64,000 nt of DNA from Mangifera indica (lineage: Eukaryota; Streptophyta; Magnoliopsida; Sapindales; Anacardiaceae), in the NCBI RefSeq assembly GCF_011075055.1, contig NC_058147.1, positions 3,162,001 to 3,226,000 of the forward strand, in the 5' to 3' direction. This document shows, piece by piece, positions 22,375 to 36,480 of the stretch; the first letter of the stretch is position 1; each line of letters begins with the position of its first letter. Under the pieces are notes generated by a model that was not told the DNA's origin, searched no databases, and saw nothing but the letters and a program-made list of their open reading frames with translations. Made by a program: the position numbers and the translations under genes.

Positions 22375-23614
22375 CTCCATGTGCCCGTCAAACCCCTGCT
22401 TCGGGCAGTACAAATAGCATAGTTGAGCCCAAATGATGCGGATATCGGACTTTTAAATTATTGACTTCAAAAGAGCCCGAGGTAGGAATTCAGCGCTGTT
22501 AGGGCACTCAAACTTATTGCTAAGGCCACCACTACTGTGACAAGAGTGAGTCTGTACATTTGACCCAAAGAGAAAGGGCTCCCGTCTAGAGTATTAATAT
22601 TTTATTTTTATGCTAATTAAAATTATTTATTTCTTAAAATTTTTCCCCGTTTAAAAATAATGATAAATACAATTAGTGATTTTAAACTTTAATCAATATA
22701 CACATGAGAAGTCATAATCTGAATATGAATTTTACTCTAGTGACCTTCTACCACATTGATCACCTGCCACTTTGTTCATGATGAAGGAACTGGAGTCTGG
22801 ATAAATCGTCATAACTGTCAAGAGCAAATCAAAATACAGAAAGACTTTCACTTGGTGTCAGCAACTCTCACTTAGCATTTAAACATGAACAAATAAAGCC
22901 AGAAACAGTGAGCAGTGACAAAATTATTGGATATAAATGACACTTTTAAGTGATCATGTATTATAAGATGGCCACTTTAGCTGGACCTTATTGTTCTAGC
23001 AAAAGCTGCAATTTCAGTGGGTTAGTTGAGGCAATAATCTGCCTTCATCTTACTCAGTTGGGACCTTTATTGCCGATCACCACTAACACTAAATACAAAA
23101 GACAGGAGTGAGACAGAGGGCAGTGCCCTAAGTGACCTGCAGTCTCTAAATTCATACCAGAAAAGTAGGTATCACTAAATTATCATCACCACTGTCTTTC
23201 AGGCAACAATTTCTGGGACCATTGTCTTTAAGAAAGCAGCAAACCAACTCTTTTTTGGCTTAAGATCTAAATATTGAAACATTAAACATAGTATTTAGTT
23301 TGACCAGATAGCATCAGATGACAACATAGTTGGTGGAATCCACAAGAGTGAGAACATAATTTTAGCAAATCAAACTTTTAACTTATTTGGTAATTTTGTT
23401 AAAAAAAATTGAGAAGAATGCTCGAACTATTAATGATTTTACATATCCATTTCCAAGTGAAATATGCTTATGTTCAAACCCAAAATGTCAAACAGAATGG
23501 CTGCGATGAAACCATTATATACAATATCACAGTTCCATACGGTTCCTTGAGAACTTTAATTACAATTAAATATAAAAAATCCAGAGCAAATGGACTGAAT
23601 GAGCAAATTGAAGC
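22375..23614. other. Spacer and probable 3' UTR of the secreted LRR gene
   Basis: No supported coding region on either strand. The part nearest 23614 should include the 3' UTR of the minus-strand LRR gene. Confidence 0.5.
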
Positions 23615-24862
23615 TCAAGGAGAGGGAACCATTTCTGGAATGTGTTTTATACAAGGAATATAAGCGTAAGACCACATACGAGGACAGATTTGTGGGTAAG
23701 CAAAGAAGTCTGCACATTCAAGAACTGATCTTTGGAAAGGAAGATCAGGAATACAGTTGTTCCTAAATTCCAACACTCCTCTTTCAATCAAAATTCTACA
23801 CAGAGGACCTGCATTAGTAAAATAATTATCTGACAAAGAGAAATTCACCAGATTACAGAGCTCACACACCACCTCTGGCACCGTGCCATACAAAAGATTA
23901 TCGGTGAAGTTGAGCTGCTCCACCTTCTGTATACAAGCCAATGAGAATGGCAGCAGGCCTGTTAGCTGATTGTTGCTAAGATCAATCACTGTGGCCTCTT
24001 TGAGGAACCCTATCTCATAAGGAAAACAACCTATTAGCTCGTCGCTTAAGAACAAAACCTCACAAAAATCGGAAAAAGATTTGAATATGCTTCTGGGAAG
24101 TGGGCCGTTAAATTTGTTATTGGCCAAGGTAAGAAAGATAATATGCGTGCTGCCTATATTATCAGAGAACTTCTGCATGAAATTGTTGTTGTTAATGAAT
24201 AGAAAGTCAAGATTTAGAGTAAATATTTGAGGGACTGAACCAGCAAAATGATTGAACCGAATGTCCAAGAATTCTAGACAAGTCATGCCAAGAACAGCAG
24301 TAGGAAATGGACCTGAAAATTGGTTGTTGCTTATATCCAGCTCGTAGAGATACTGAAGGTTAACAATTTTGGAAGAGAGAGTACCAGCAAAGTTGTTGGA
24401 ATTTGCATGGAAGAGCGCAATAACTGGTAGCTGATCAAGAAACCTATCAAGAGTAGGGGCGCCAAGTTGGAAGCCATTGAAGTCAACGGAGGCCACAGCT
24501 TTAGCAGTTTTGTTGTCTGGGGGGCTCTCGCAAAAGAACCCTTTGTAACTACATATATCTGAGCCCACCCAAGTTTTGACGATGCCCAGAGGATCAGATG
24601 TGATTGTGGACTTGAAGTTTTGTATAACAGGGTACACTAGGCCGAGTCTTTCATCAGCAAATTGTAAGACTTCTTGCTCAAGAGAAGTTGTTGGCTGTGG
24701 ACATACCATTGTATTTTGATTATCTTTATGATTGCAACCTTTTCTTAGAGCTCTATCTTTGCTATGAATAACAAATTCTAATGTTTCTCTGTCAGTCGTC
24801 TGATGAGCTGTGGCGAGGACAATTAGAAAAGCTAAGAGGGCGTAGTAGAGAGGCGTTCTCAT
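23615..24862 (-). CDS. Secreted leucine-rich-repeat protein (At4g06744-like), 415 aa
   Basis: Single-exon extracellular LRR protein. Residues 1-19 are a signal peptide ([13 protein letters not shown]). An N-terminal cap has paired cysteines ([12 protein letters not shown]). Then come about nine or ten LRRs, for example [17 protein letters not shown] and [19 protein letters not shown], and a C-terminal cap with several cysteines. The arrangement is that of LRR-extensins with the Hyp-rich extensin part missing, as in the Arabidopsis protein At4g06744. No membrane or kinase segment follows, and the frame ends in a normal stop. It is expected in the cell wall; binding partner unknown. Start chosen at the first ATG, which gives a clean signal peptide. 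Confidence 0.9.
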   Translation of the reverse strand: MRTPLYYALLAFLIVLATAHQTTDRETLEFVIHSKDRALRKGCNHKDNQNTMVCPQPTTSLEQEVLQFADERLGLVYPVIQNFKSTITSDPLGIVKTWVGSDICSYKGFFCESPPDNKTAKAVASVDFNGFQLGAPTLDRFLDQLPVIALFHANSNNFAGTLSSKIVNLQYLYELDISNNQFSGPFPTAVLGMTCLEFLDIRFNHFAGSVPQIFTLNLDFLFINNNNFMQKFSDNIGSTHIIFLTLANNKFNGPLPRSIFKSFSDFCEVLFLSDELIGCFPYEIGFLKEATVIDLSNNQLTGLLPFSLACIQKVEQLNFTDNLLYGTVPEVVCELCNLVNFSLSDNYFTNAGPLCRILIERGVLEFRNNCIPDLPFQRSVLECADFFAYPQICPRMWSYAYIPCIKHIPEMVPSP

Positions 24863-25058
24863 TGTAGCTGTCTCTGTAGTGCTAATCAGAACCTAATGCC
24901 TGGAGAAAGTTATATACTAATTTACTAAAGCAACAGCATTCTGTATATATTTAGCTCCACTTACTGTAGATTTTTAACAAATATAATTTATATGTACCAC
25001 AAGGAGTTGGCCACAATATTTCTTTTTCCTTCTCCAGTTATAACAACATCGTTTTCCT

Positions 25059-25800
25059 ATGTCCAAACATAAGTATTTGGGCTCAAATCGTAAAACTTCA
25101 TTGCTGGTAATTAAAGAAAAAATCTACGCGATGGTAGAAGTCGTTATTGCTACAACCATGGCGGATAAATTGAATCCGAAGATGGAAGAGCATCCTACGC
25201 GATACAAGTTATCATGGTTTTCGAAGGGTTGTGATTTGAAGGTAAACAAGAGGTGTTTAAAGCAGTTTTCAACTGGGAAGATGTATCAGGACGAGGTATG
25301 GTGTCGTGTAATGCCAATGGATGCATGTCATCTCCTACCAGGACGGACCTTGGTGTATGATCACAAGGCAAAGCATGATGACTTAAAAAACACCTACACT
25401 TTTAAGAAAGATAGCATAACAATTACATTGGAACTCTCATATGTGAAGCAAGACAGTAAGGAGAAGGGAAATCACCTAATTTCCAAATCAGAAATTGGGA
25501 AAGTAATTGAAGAATCAGCTCAGGATTTTGCTATCAATTCTACTAAGCTTGCTAATCAGGTTGCCATGAAGAGAGGTCTTGAACTCTTAATGACACAATT
25601 GCACCATTTGAGCATGTTAAAAAGGTTGTTTCCAAAATTAGATAAATCATTGATTGGGAAATCCATCAGATGCAAACTGTAAAAAGGTGTAAGCTTTGTA
25701 GAGCAGGAACCAGATAGGGCACAAGAAGAAATATTGAGGCATAAAAAAGGGCAAGAGACCACTGAAGAGAAACAGAGCCAAGTACTCAAACGTGGGGCAG
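25059..25800 (+). pseudogene. Ty3/gypsy aspartic-protease region relic
   Basis: The 207-codon frame from 25059 to 25682 matches the stretch after the protease active site of gypsy elements: HPTRYKLSWFSKG, GKMYQDEVWCRVMPMDACH, LLPGRTLVYD and TYTFKKDSITITL. The catalytic Asp-Ser/Thr-Gly is not there; the corresponding place reads YAMVEVVIATTM. The frame then runs into a charged linker and ends, with similar text to about 25800. No reverse transcriptase and no LTRs were found around it, so this is a broken relic of an element different from the chromovirus at 4503. Confidence 0.8.
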
Positions 25801-28333
25801 TCCTCCCTCAGTCTTGTTATTATTCATTTTCTTTAGTTTGATGATTATATTATCAATTTATTTTCAATTTAGGCTAAAGAAAAATGTTGGGCAATATAGT
25901 TTCAATTTCTCGAAGGGACGTGCATATTGGTGAAAGATTAAGAAAATGTACTTACATTTATATATATATATATATAAGGTTCATTACGAAAGAAAAATTC
26001 ACAACGTTTAATACTTTTTTTAAAAGTATTATTTTTTATAAAATAATATTATTACATTTAATTACTGATGAATATCACTAAAAAAGGTCAGAATCGCATC
26101 GATAATATGTGATTCTAACCATTAACGACTATTTTAATCTTTTAAATTTTTTTATGATTATTAATTCTAAAATTAATATAAACTAAGGATGAAATATATT
26201 TTATAAAGTTTTGAGGGTAACATGTTATTTAGATTTAATAAACATTGAAACCAAAAAAACATTATTTTTATATTTTTAGTGTGTTTATCATAAAAATTAA
26301 CTAATTTCACTAATCAAACTACAACAAAAGTGGGAAATTTTGTTTCTAAAGTTGGAGGGTGAAAAGTTTATTCGGACAAAAAACAGGGGGAGACTAGTAG
26401 TTTTCCCTTTTGTTGAAGGTCTGAAGATGGTAGGTAGTCAACCTTTAGAAATCCCCTAGTAATAATAATACCTTCATAATTTCCCACCTAAATATAAAGA
26501 CCAGGCAGGCATGTATGCTGTACAAATTGGAGAAAACAAAATATTCTTAAGCCCATGATGAGTGAATTTGAATTTGACTACATTCAACAAAAAATGCTTT
26601 CTTTGCTAGACTTATAAATTTAAAAGAAAGCAACCACCATATTCATAAAGGTCTGCCTGCAGATGTGTACATCCAATCTTTTACAGCATCCCGGTAAAAG
26701 TCTTCAAATATAAAGTAAACAACAGAAGATGTACTTTTTGACAAAAAGAGCAAATTTTTTCAACTCCAATTTCTTGCGCATGAATTCAGCAACAGGAAAA
26801 AATGATAAATGCCATTCTAGTCCTTGGGGGGACAAAACCTAGTGGTTCTCTAACAAATTTGTATTTTAAAAAGAAAAAAAAGGTGGGGACAGGTTATCAT
26901 AAACTAAACCTCCCACTTTGACTGACTTTGCCCCCTTTTATTCCAAATTCACGGTGGGTCTCCGTCGCAGGCGGGCGTTCATCGTCATATTCTATTCTTT
27001 TGTATTGCCAAATCTCACCCGGAGTCCTTGATTACAATTTCAATCTTTGAACTAAAGTTTTTCATCTATTTGAAATTTATTTTCTTAATAAAAATCATTA
27101 CGTGGACTGACAGAATGTTGAACCATTCTATTTTCTTTTTTTTTTTTTTTATATTTTACAATTCTCTTTTTTTTCTCCCCCATCAATAATGATCTTGATC
27201 TTAATTGATTTTTCATCTTTGATTAAGTCCGACCTTAATCATTTTTCCAAAGCTCAAATACGACTCTAAAAACATTGATGTAATTTGTATGAGTTTGGAT
27301 CTAATATCTATAATATTATGAGATTAGATTTTACCTCTTTATATCACACATGATCAATATCGATTAAAATTATAATTGGCTTTGAAGGTTATTAAGATAT
27401 CAAATTAATAATATATGAGATGAAGACGGAGATCAAATGTATCTCTTGTTGGTGTCTCTTTTGCCATCTTCAATGTCCGTTTTCTCATTGTGAATGTGTC
27501 TTACCATCTTTTTGTGTTTATTGTTTTTTTATCGTTGTAACGTATTCTCCGACTTGATTGCAACTTCTCCATCTCAATCAACAACCACTCTCTTGTGCAT
27601 GCCCAATTTGATTGTTTCTGTTTTGGCCAACACCACTTACAATACCAATACTCTCTCTCGACGATTGTTTAGAGATTAAACGTATTTTAATTATTTCAAC
27701 AAAAAAAATTATTATTCCATCAAAATTGAGTTAAAATATATCATTCGGACAATAATAAATCAAAAACAAAAATACACCAGTTGACCTCAACCTTGTCCGA
27801 AATCTCTTAATCACAATAAAAATAAGGTCAACCCTCCCAAATAATTTTAGAAATAAACATTCCTCTATGACAACCCATATTCCCATTATATATTATTGTA
27901 AATAATTTAAAGTGAAAAATGGAATAAAATAAAGCAAGCATAGCATCCAAGCAAGATCCACCACTATATTTATATAAAGCTAAATTCCATCTGATCTGAG
28001 ACGAGTATAAGAACATTTAGAAATAAAATAATTAAAAACAAAAGAGCGAACCCACTACTTGTATTTGCAAGAATCGAAGTCTGCCAAAATCCACAATTTC
28101 TACGCTTTCCCATTTCTTTTTCCTTTTAAACAAAGTCTTCAACCAAAAACGAAAACAGAAGCCAAAAACGAAGGAATCCTATTTAGGTAACCCCCACTAA
28201 TCAATCTTTTTTTCTTTCTTCAAGACACTGCCCAGCATCTTCGTTGACTATCTGAGCAACTTACTGATACCCCACTTTTGGAAGGGTGTGATTCAATTTT
28301 CAAACATCTCATCTTCGCCGTCTGATGAGTTCA
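25801..28333. other. AT-rich spacer with transposon traces
   Basis: No gene supported. About 26130-26420 (AAGTTGGAGGGTGAAAAG, ending GACTAGTAGTTTTCCC) resembles the right end of the long-inverted-repeat MITE family. Homopolymer T near 27130. The 3' UTR of the WRKY gene is expected just before 28334. Confidence 0.45.
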
Positions 28334-29689
<1,356 letters not shown>

Positions 29690-29947
29690 GACGCACTGAA
29701 AATGGTAAAAGGGTATATTTGAATCTTTATAGTTACAGACAGGAGCTCGTCTTACAAGGATTATGAAGCAGAGCTAAAAAAGGAAAAAAAATTCAAAATA
29801 AAAGCAAAAGAAAGAACGCTTAAGATGATTATTAAAAAAAAAAGGGGCCTGTTGATGGATTCGAGTCAAATTGATTCGCAATCGAAAGGCATTAAAATGA
29901 CTGACCTGACCATTCTGTCGTCAAACTCAGCTGCCAATAATAATAAT

Positions 29948-30122
29948 CCACGTGGTGTATTTTTGTCAAGATGTTGACCACATCCTTTATATGGGGTCAA
30001 GTACAGGGGATAAACCGGGTTGGAGAGCGTGTAAAGGGAAAAAGGCCGTTGGGTTATTGACTGGGTAAAATGGGAAGAGGGAAATATAGAGGTTAGTTGG
30101 GGACAGTGAGGTAGAGTTGACC
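29948..30122 (-). promoter_or_regulatory. W-box cluster and G-box upstream of the WRKY gene
   Basis: Within about 260-435 bases upstream of the start: palindromic G-box CCACGTGG (29948-29955), GTCAA (29965-29969), TTGACC (29974-29979), GGTCAA (29995-30000) and TTGACC (30117-30122). W-boxes are the binding sites of WRKY factors, so auto- or cross-regulation is likely. This is inferred from motifs only. Confidence 0.55.
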
Positions 30123-32601
30123 TTTTACAGCTTTTAATGCAAAAGAGAATTGTGGGTCCAAGAGCTTCTCCTTTACCGGACACCGGAAGCTGTTTCAAAG
30201 TCTCACCCCACAAGTCACATGGGATTCTCTTTTTATTTTATATTTAATTTAATTTGATAAAAATAAAAGTATACAAATTCAAATTCCTTACTTGCTCTTT
30301 TTATTTGGATTATTTTCAAACATTTTAAGAAATAATATAATATTTATACGATATTATTAAATAATTTAAAATTTAAATTCCAAAAATGAAATCTAAATTA
30401 TTTTGACGTGGCAGTTGTGTGGTGTAATTAGATGGAAGAGTTCAACTGGAACACTTAAGCAAGCCGCATGAATGTAGGCCGAGCCTCAAGTCTATGCATA
30501 GGCTGTAGCTCTCCTTCTCCTTATCTATTTGCTTCCTTCTTTTGTTGACTTACTTTCTAATAACGTTTGGCTTTATTTCTGGCTCAGAAGGTAAGCCTAC
30601 CCACTGCCAAAATTCAAAACTTTCCAGTGTGAAATATATTTAGGACACTGTTGCGGCTACTTTTTGTTTTTTTTTTTGTTTTTTTTCCTTGAGAGTTATA
30701 ATTATTATGGGGGGGGTTTTTGTACTAATCATAAATGGTATTTTTTTTAACCTTTTAAATTAGAAAAATACATTTGTCTGTCTATTATCTATTAATTTTA
30801 ATTGTGAAATTAATGGGAAAATAAAAATACCTTTAATTGTTAACTTTTTATTTTATTTTATTTCTTTTCCCCCCGTTTCCTACCGACCGCAAAGGTCACC
30901 TCTAAAATCTTTTTTTTTTCCCTTTGCCCCCCACCAAAATTCGTCCTTCTTCAACCTTCGTCTCACCACACCTCTCAACACTCCCCAGTCCTCTATTCTT
31001 CTCCATTTCCCAAATCCAATCTCAAAATCAATGAATTATTTGTTTCATCCATATCTCAAACACTTCTTCTTTTTCAATTTCCCATCCATTCTTATTCAAT
31101 CTTGTATGTCTGTAAGATATCAATTTAATAATAATGGTAATTGTATCATGGGTCAACAAATGCCAACTCACTCCCACATTCACTCGATTTGGCATGTTCG
31201 AGGATGTTGAGAATGGTCACATTTGATGTTTGATATTGACCCCTTCGGATAATGGGTGCTTATTATTTTTCCCTTGGTTGTTTGTTTTGTTTGGTAGTGT
31301 TTGCACTTGATATAGAGTCTTAAGTTTCTTAGTATATGAGTTTGGTTGAGGGATTGGTACACCTCCTAAGGACAAAATTATTTATAATCTTTGGTTTGAT
31401 ATCACTTGTTATACCTCAACAAAGTGTTGTTAGATCTTTTTTCACGGCAAAAGCTAGCACAATGAGTGAGAATTTTCCTCACACTTATATACTCACATCC
31501 AACTCAATTCCCAACCAATTTTGAATTCTTAATAAAAATGAAATGTGTTGTTTAATTAGAAAGCAAAAACACTGTCGATGGTCATCTACAACTGCACCAT
31601 CATTCGTGTATGCATAATTGTGTATCCTCATGTCACCTTTCCAATCTTCAGTGTGCCCAACACCCAACCTTTTTTCCAACCCTTACCAATTTGTTGTTGT
31701 TCATCTTCAATCAGTTTTTTCTCTTTAGCAATATTGATAATAATCTATACAAAATAATTTTATTGTCCTTTCATATAATAATTTTCATTAATAGAAGTGA
31801 ATAATATATAGATAAATAAATTTTTTTCGAATTTAAATCTAATTTTGAATGAGAAATAGTCACTTGCCGTAATATATATTCATACAATGACAATATTCTT
31901 TTTAATTGAAAAGATATTAAAAGAAAAAGGAATTTAAAAATATGTTAATGTGTCACCGCCAATTCAACCAAAGGCCATAAAAGATTATATTGCATGTTCA
32001 CATGGATATAACTCGTGACCAACTATACGTTTGAAGGCAATGTAAATCAGAAGTGATGTTCAGACAAAACAATCAACCCATGCGGTTTAGTGGTTAATTG
32101 TCCAATCCTGCCCGCACGTCAATTGTTTTCCACGGGTTTTCTGCCTAACGCGCTGGTTGTCAAGTTGAAATTAAGTATTCTGGTTTTCATGGTGACTTTG
32201 TTGTTCAGTCGCTGCGCTTGACAAATTTAGACTTTACTCTGTATTAAACAACATTTATCCCATGGACTAGTCGTGCGAACCTGCTAGCCAAGACAAATAT
32301 AAACTTGTTTATGGAGAGTTGACGCCTGCTTTAAGCTTATAAGATTCAAACTATATGTCGATAGAAAGAGTCAAAGAAGGAGCATTCTAATGGTTGGATA
32401 TTAAAGTTTCATATATAATAAATACAATATAAATGAGAGGTATATAAATATGAAAGATTTGATCTTAACATAAGTTAATTGATTTTGTATAATATAAATT
32501 TTGATCTTTACACTTATTGACCTAATATATATTTTAACACTAATGAAAAGTAATATTATACGTACTCACTTTAAACACATAAATATATATACACTTATAT
32601 G
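30123..32601. other. Long AT-rich spacer without a gene
   Basis: No supported gene on either strand. It holds a T-rich run near 30670, a G run at 30710-30716 and CT-rich DNA near 30860-31000, which may be transposon interior. The short frames are of random type. Confidence 0.4.
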
Positions 32602-32957
32602 TAAAGGTGGTAATGGCCTAGTCTCCGACAGGCTCCAACATGGCCCATTTGGCCTAAGGCTTGTAACGTAGAGGATCGTATAACTAAGGTCAACCTATGA
32701 AACTTATAAGATTCATTATCTAATCTAATATATAAAGAGCCGACTGGCCTATTAATTTTAATAAAAAATAAATTTTTATATTATAATTATTATTTAATTA
32801 ATTAATTTTTTAAATAATAATGAAATAGTAATGGAGTAGGCCGGCCCACAAGCCTTGTGTCTAGGCCTAAGGCTCGGGCTGCTATAGTTACAAATTTGGC
32901 TACTTTTTTATATTTCTGATCGAGTCACAGGTCAATTTAACTCATTTGACACCTCTA
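32602..32957. mobile_element. Probable hAT-type MITE rich in GGCC/AGGCCTAAGG words
   Basis: Left end TAAAGGTGGTAATGG and right end (reverse complement) TAGAGGTGTCAAATG form an imperfect terminal inverted repeat. The flanks CTTATATG and TTTATATA may be a decayed 8-bp target duplication. The interior has GC-rich words (GGCCTAAGGC near 32650, AGGCCGGCCCACAAGCC near 32837). No coding capacity. Confidence 0.55.
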
Positions 32958-33040
32958 TTTATATATATCATTATTAGATATAATTTTATTTTATATTTAA
33001 TTTAAAATTATTTAATCATATAATAATATATATAAAATGA

Positions 33041-33041
<1 letters not shown>

Positions 33042-33092
<51 letters not shown>
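33042..33092. repeat. (TA)n microsatellite
   Basis: An uninterrupted TA dinucleotide run of about 51 bases. Confidence 0.97.
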
Positions 33093-33098
<6 letters not shown>

Positions 33099-34352
33099 AT
33101 CATTAGTTATAATGCATTAAAAATGATTCAAATGTTTCGTTCCGAATAAAATTCCAAACAATGACTCGACTACTGTAAACTAAACTAGTGGGCTTATTTT
33201 GAATAACAAAACTGATTTAGTTCCGATGAGTCTTCACCCAAAATAAATGTTTCTCACAGAGCCTAATACCCAACCTTGCTCGGCCCCGGGCCTCTGGCTC
33301 TTAATTAATAGAGCCAGTAGATAAATTGGTAGAGGCTTCCGGATGAAACGTATTGACTCGTTCATAAATTTACACCGACGAAATTATTCAGTCAAGGTAC
33401 AATCCCCGTATACTCTGTCTGACAATTGAAATTTAATAAATTGTTTTAATTAGCTTAGGAAGTAAGGTAATTCAGACATGTTGTGTTTTTTAATAGAATT
33501 AAAGAGGGCAGATTCAATTAATCTTTTTGTACAAGGTACAATCCTCATATTGAAGAAAAGAATTGCAGTTTGACTTTTCTTGATTTTGGACTGAGATTTG
33601 AGATCTAACTTGGTAACTGGTGAGCAGATGGTGAGATATCGGGTGAGGCTTCAGCATCGTGTATCAGTTGATGCTTGGCCAGCTGATGATCAAGGATGAA
33701 TGGTTGATTGGGGCTTAAACTGTCAATCACAAGTGGGTGATAATGTCGCCACCAATAAAGAACAAAAGATGGGGGCCAGACCAACAGGAAATAAAGTAAT
33801 TTAATAAAAATGTTGTGAAAAGATGGTCCCTATTCACTTACCCCCACTCCCCGCCCAATCTCGGAAGAAAACAATTCGGAATCTTCAACCTTTTCTTTTA
33901 CAAGAGATGAGAATGGGAAGATAGTCCCATGTGCAAGATGAAAGGCACAGACAATCCTTGACTCTGGAGGCACTGATCACTGATTAAAGTCTGAACAAGT
34001 TTTCGGATCCCAAATATTCCATCTCCCGACCGTGATAGGTTATGTTTGTTTCTTCCCAACCCAATTGAAGAGATAAAGACTTTTGAATGACAAAAGTGTA
34101 AAATTCTCGGGAGATAAAATTTGGGTTTCAAACCATTGGTACTATATAAAAATCAAATCCAAAAATTATTCATTGTAATGGTTGTATTGTAGGATATCAA
34201 AGTTTTACTTTTATATATTGGTTAATTCAACTCAAAAAAAATAATTTTATTAAAATAAGGTTCTCGTTTTAAGAAAAAATTAAAGAGATAAAAGATTCAA
34301 TTTTGGATTTTGAATCTCTAATCTTTTGGAAAATATTTATCTATTTATTTTT
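33093..34352. other. Spacer with a possible tRNA-derived SINE trace
   Basis: No gene supported. Around 33310-33420 a box-A-like GATAAATTGGTAGAGG is followed about 75 bases on by a box-B-like GGTACAATCCCCG. The B-like string recurs as GGTACAATCCTC near 33536. The spacing is wide for a tRNA, so at most an old SINE. Confidence 0.3.
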
Positions 34353-35075
34353 AGGCCAAAGGACTGTTTTTCACCCAAGTTTTGATTCATTTTTAAAGTC
34401 ATATTCATGAAATTTAAAAAAATTTAAAGTCCTACATATAAACCAACCGAAGTTAAAAATTTCAGTTAGAGGTAGAGATAAAATTATTATTTTATTAATA
34501 ATATTAAAAAATATATAAAATTTATTATATTAAAATTTAACAACTTCATCTCTACTTAAAATTTTTTAATTTTAAAAAGTCACATTCCTTCTCTCCTAAC
34601 TTATGATTTTTTTTTTCTTCTAATCACTATCTCTAACGTTAATGACCTCCCTTCTCTAAATCTCTTTGTCTTCGGAGAGGGACGGTTGTCGTGCTCCGTC
34701 GTACACTAACCAACGTTTTAAGGTCGAGAGAGAGGGTTATCGACATTAGAGTAGTAGTCAAAATGGTGAAGAAGAAAACCTTCGATTTAAGGGAGAAATT
34801 ATGATTTTTTAAAGTTAAAAAATTTTAGACAAAAATAAAATTTTTAATTTTTAAAATTAAAAAAAATTAATAAATTTTATTTTTTTAATACTATTAATGA
34901 AATAATAATTTTATCTTTATTTTTAATAAAAAAATTTAACTACAACTAATTTATAAATATAATTTTAAATTTTTTAAACTTTATAAATACGGTTTCAAAT
35001 TTTTTAAATTTTATAAATGTAATTTTAAAAATTCACCAAAGTTGAAAGAAAAAAGCTCTTCGGCCTTATTTTGAA
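34353..35075. mobile_element. Long-inverted-repeat MITE, second complete copy
   Basis: The left end TAGGCCAAAGGACTG, with CACCCAAGTTTTGA and AAATTTAAAAAAATTTAAAG, is mirrored by the right end, whose reverse complement reads AAGGCCGAAGAGCT, then AACTTTGGTGAA and AAATTTAAAAAATTTGAAA. The inner part (about 34600-34800) is a less AT-rich segment unlike those of the other copies. Ends approximate. Confidence 0.7.
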
Positions 35076-35544
35076 GACCAAAGTAATTACGTATCTCTAA
35101 TTACTTTTGAATAAGATTTTTCATTAAATAAAAATAATAGAGATAGAGACGTCTTATCATAAACAATTAATTTTGATGACGGTATGTCGACACTAATTAA
35201 ATCCCAACTAATATTCTAATTTAATATTATTTATTTATTTTCCATGATTAGTAGCACACTTGAAAATATCTTATTGGGTAACTTATCTTCATAATTTGAC
35301 ATGTATGGTTCTTATTGATGAAGTGGATCGATCTTATCATCATAAATGAGTGTGATATTACGGCACCGTTTTGTCTCAAAGGAAGCAAGTCCATTGTCGT
35401 CGTTGATGTTTTACTTTAATTGTGATATTAATTTCTTTTTTTATTTAAACTACCATCTACGTTTTTATTCCTGGTAGTCTCTTTGCATAAATTATTTCTT
35501 GGAATAATTGTGTAACGTAGTCCCACTACTTTATTTGTAAATAA

Positions 35545-36064
35545 GCCAAAGTTGTCATACATTATTTAAATTATATTTGTAAACTTTTTTGAAAAATCTA
35601 AAATTTTATTTATAAATCATCTATTATTAAAATATTTTATTAAAAACAGCAACGATATTTCAACACTTTATCTCTGTCGATAATAAGACAATCTTGATGA
35701 TGAAGTCTTCGTTGTCCTAGTTGTCTCATCGTTGATGAAGGTAGGGTGTTGTCATCTATTATCAACGATAGAGGAAGAACTAAAACCAATTACTAGGAAA
35801 TAGAAGAGGATTTTGAAACCTTATGAGGGGAAAAGTGTGTTTTTTCAAAACTCAATTTTAAAAAAAAATTGTTAGTTTTCTAAATTAAAAAGGAAAAATA
35901 ATATAAATTTTTAAAATTTATTAATAAAATAATAATTTTACTCTTCTCTCTAACAAAAAAATTTTAATGGTTGTTGATTTATAGGTGGAACTTTAGATTT
36001 TTCAAGTCTTATAAGTGCAACTTTGAAAACACATTAAAACTTGAGTAGGAAATAGTCCTTTGCC
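35545..36064. mobile_element. Long-inverted-repeat MITE with 10-bp target duplication
   Basis: The element starts GCCAAAGTTGTCAT and ends GGAAATAGTCCTTTGCC. Subterminal blocks are mirrored (AAAAATCTAAAATTTTATTTATAAATC against its partner near 35963-36000). Flanks TTGTAAATAA at 35535-35544 and 36065-36074 are identical. The duplication length fits a Mutator-like element. Confidence 0.75.
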
Positions 36065-36149
36065 TTGTAAATAATTGATCAAATGACTTATTTCGACTTG
36101 AAATTTACTATTTTTTTTATTTTCATTTATTATTTTTGAGAAGCTTAAA

Positions 36150-36480
36150 TAATCATTTATTAATTGTTAAGTAAGATAGTTTTAAAAGTAAAATCATCAT
36201 TTAATCAATAATATTTAAAAAAACTAAAATTTTATTTTATTTTTTGCTCTAAATTTTAAAAACTAACAATTTTTTTTCAAGCCAAGTTTTAAAAAGTAAT
36301 GTTTCCTCTCTAAAATTTATTTTTCATTTTTTAGTCATTTTCCTTTATGTTATCTCTTACAGTCTCTCATTTCTAATGTTTTCTCTCTCTCTAATAGTCT
36401 CTTTCTCTATCTCTCCCTCCAATTGGTTGTGTGATGTCAGGAGATAACGTTGTTTCATTTGGAAAGATGATTCAAATAAT
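36150..36480. mobile_element. Partial copy of the same MITE family
   Basis: It holds the subterminal order AAAATCATCATTTAATCAATAATA, ACTAAAATTTTATTTTATTT, CCAAGTTTTAAAAAGTAATG, then TTCTAATGTTTTCTCTCTC, the same order as the copies at 16150 and 46988. No right end found. Confidence 0.55.

Noticed and set aside
29866..30213. 115-codon minus-strand frame upstream of the WRKY gene
   Set aside because: It overlaps the promoter motifs and has no domain.
33300..33430. tRNA gene
   Set aside because: Boxes A and B are too far apart and no cloverleaf could be drawn.
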